Source of the DNA: an uncultured Megasphaera sp.
GTDB taxonomy: Bacteria; Bacillota; Negativicutes; Veillonellales; Megasphaeraceae
DNA: 6,180 nucleotides
Assembly: GCA_900548635.1 (NCBI GenBank)
Contig: URLP01000105.1
Location: forward strand, 1 to 6,180
Direction of reading: 5' to 3'
Both the position numbers and the translations under genes were made by a program. The notes under the pieces were generated by a model. The model was not told the DNA's origin. It ran no database searches and worked only from the letters and a program-made list of their open reading frames with translations. Below, one piece after another: positions 5,454 to 6,180 of this stretch; position 1 is the first letter of the stretch, and the number at the start of each line of letters is the position of its first letter.

Positions 5454-5481
5454 GTTTGAGGTTTGATGTTTGAAGTTTGAT
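5454..5481. repeat. Tandem repeat: four copies of the heptamer GTTTGAN
   Basis: The plus strand reads GTTTGAG, GTTTGAT, GTTTGAA and GTTTGAT in direct succession, varying only at the seventh base, with a trailing GT of a fifth unit. It lies in the spacer between the divergent ClC and amidohydrolase genes, about 80 bases before the latter's start. Seven-base units are prone to slipped-strand copy-number change. A regulatory effect is conjecture. Confidence 0.8.
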
Positions 5482-5496
5482 GTGAAGGGAAGGAAT

Positions 5497-5525
5497 TTGT
5501 ATTTCTCTAGCGAATAATATATACA
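5497..5525 (+). promoter_or_regulatory. Weak candidate promoter of the amidohydrolase gene
   Basis: TTGTAT (5497-5502) and TATACA (5520-5525) are 17 bases apart, in an AT-rich stretch about 35 bases before the start codon. The hexamers match consensus at only three and four positions. Several other TATA-like strings overlap the -10, so the exact site is uncertain. Confidence 0.3.
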
Positions 5526-5547
5526 TATAAATGCATCAGCAAAATGA

Positions 5548-5553
5548 GGGAGG
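5548..5553 (+). promoter_or_regulatory. Ribosome binding site of the amidohydrolase gene
   Basis: GGGAGG ends 7 bases before the ATG at 5561, a strong Shine-Dalgarno at ideal spacing. It fixes the start at 5561 and rules out the in-frame internal methionines. Confidence 0.8.
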
Positions 5554-5560
5554 AACGTTT

Positions 5561-6180
5561 ATGAATGATAAATATATACCTGATTTTAATATCCACGAAG
5601 CAGTACACGAAACGCTGCCGTATATGATGGAAATGCGTGAATATTTCCATGCCCATCCGGAACTGAGTGAAAAAGAATTCGACACATGCAAGACGATTTT
5701 CCAGGAACTGTCCCTAATGAATATCGAAGATGTGCGCATCATCGCCGGCACAGGCGTGACGGGCCTCATCCGCGGCGAGCTCCCGGGACCGGTCCTGCTC
5801 CTGCGGGCTGACATCGACGCCCTGCCGCTGACGGAAAAATATGACTGCCCTTATGCATCCCTCGTCGACGGCGTCATGCACGCCTGCGGCCACGACGGCC
5901 ATGCGGCCAATCTCCTGGGCGTCGCCAAAATCCTCAGCCAGCATAAAGACTGCTTGCGCGGCACGATCCGCCTCGCCTTCCAGCCGGCAGAAGAAGGCAA
6001 CGGCGGCGCCGCCCGCATGATCGACGCAGGCATCATGGAAAACCCGCACGTCGATTATGCCCTGGGCCTCCACGTCGCCGGCAGTCTGCCCAAGGGCTAC
6101 GTCGGCATCGGCCGCGGCGAGATTTCCGCGTCCTGCGACGACTTCACGATCACCCTGCACGGCAAGGGCGGCCACAGTTC
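5561..6180 (+). CDS. M20-family (M20D-type) N-acyl-amino-acid amidohydrolase, N-terminal 206 residues, truncated by window edge
   Basis: This is a cytoplasmic metal-dependent amidohydrolase of the aminoacylase/hippurate hydrolase/IAA-amino-acid hydrolase group, which removes acyl groups from amino acids or peptides. From the ATG at 5561 the frame stays open to the right edge. Family landmarks are YFHAHPELSEKE (28-39), the GTGVTGLI turn (63-70), RADIDALPL (82-90, with the catalytic-region Asp), MHACGHDGH (106-114, Cys109 and His111 as likely metal ligands), AFQPAEEG (139-146, Glu144 and Glu145 as general base and ligand), LGLHV (168-172, His171 as ligand) and GKGGHS (201-206), where the dimerisation (lid) domain begins. 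Complete members have about 380-400 residues, so nearly half is missing here. It is divergent from the ClC gene across a 275-base spacer. The exact substrate cannot be read from the motifs; N-acetyl-diaminopimelate, hippurate or general N-acyl amino acids are all possible. Confidence 0.94.
   Translation, partial: MNDKYIPDFNIHEAVHETLPYMMEMREYFHAHPELSEKEFDTCKTIFQELSLMNIEDVRIIAGTGVTGLIRGELPGPVLLLRADIDALPLTEKYDCPYASLVDGVMHACGHDGHAANLLGVAKILSQHKDCLRGTIRLAFQPAEEGNGGAARMIDAGIMENPHVDYALGLHVAGSLPKGYVGIGRGEISASCDDFTITLHGKGGHS

Noticed and set aside
5454..5481. CRISPR array
   Set aside because: The units are 7 bases long and contiguous, without spacers, and no cas gene is nearby.
5286..5560. Fluoride (crcB-type) or other riboswitch upstream of the ClC gene
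   Set aside because: The GGCGAUGG-type fluoride riboswitch core is not present on the minus strand, the likely leader is only about 40 bases, and the ClC motifs are of the chloride type.
5714..6175. Minus-strand open frame of 153 codons within the amidohydrolase region
   Set aside because: The plus-strand frame carries all the M20 motifs with a strong ribosome binding site, so the antisense frame is a shadow.

Overview
The window is a chromosomal segment of ordinary bacterial housekeeping genes. It probably comes from a Gram-negative-type Bacillota (Negativicutes, perhaps Megasphaera or a relative). This placement is an inference from three things: the Firmicute-like order glmU-prs-pth, a small secreted 3D-domain wall protein, and GC-rich genes separated by AT-rich spacers with strong GGAGG-type ribosome binding sites. 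No 16S or other marker gene is present to confirm it.

Layout, left to right. Positions 1-2693 hold a minus-strand operon read glmU -> prs -> pth: UDP-GlcNAc synthesis, PRPP synthesis, then peptidyl-tRNA hydrolase, which runs off the left edge. The gaps are 43 and 10 bases. Positions 2694-2899 are a spacer with a strong terminator, an unexplained 10-bp inverted repeat, an 18-base homopurine run and a weak candidate promoter for glmU. Positions 2900-3487 encode, also on the minus strand, a secreted peptidoglycan-binding/3D-domain protein with a near-consensus promoter of its own. Positions 3488-3701 are an AT-rich spacer. Positions 3702-5285 encode a minus-strand ClC-type H+/Cl- exchanger with a C-terminal TrkA_C domain. 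Positions 5286-5560 are a divergent intergenic region with an extended -10 promoter for the ClC gene, an inverted repeat and a four-copy heptamer tandem repeat. From 5561 the plus strand encodes an M20-family amidohydrolase cut by the right edge.

How the genes fit together: GlmU makes the nucleotide sugar needed for peptidoglycan and lipopolysaccharide, and the 3D-domain protein just upstream probably acts on peptidoglycan. Prs supplies PRPP for nucleotides, histidine, tryptophan and NAD, and Pth recycles peptidyl-tRNA. The ClC exchanger and the amidohydrolase look like independent units. I found no mobile element, CRISPR array, RNA gene or defence system, and nothing that amounts to a new biological system. 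The most interesting items are small non-coding structures and two start-codon decisions.
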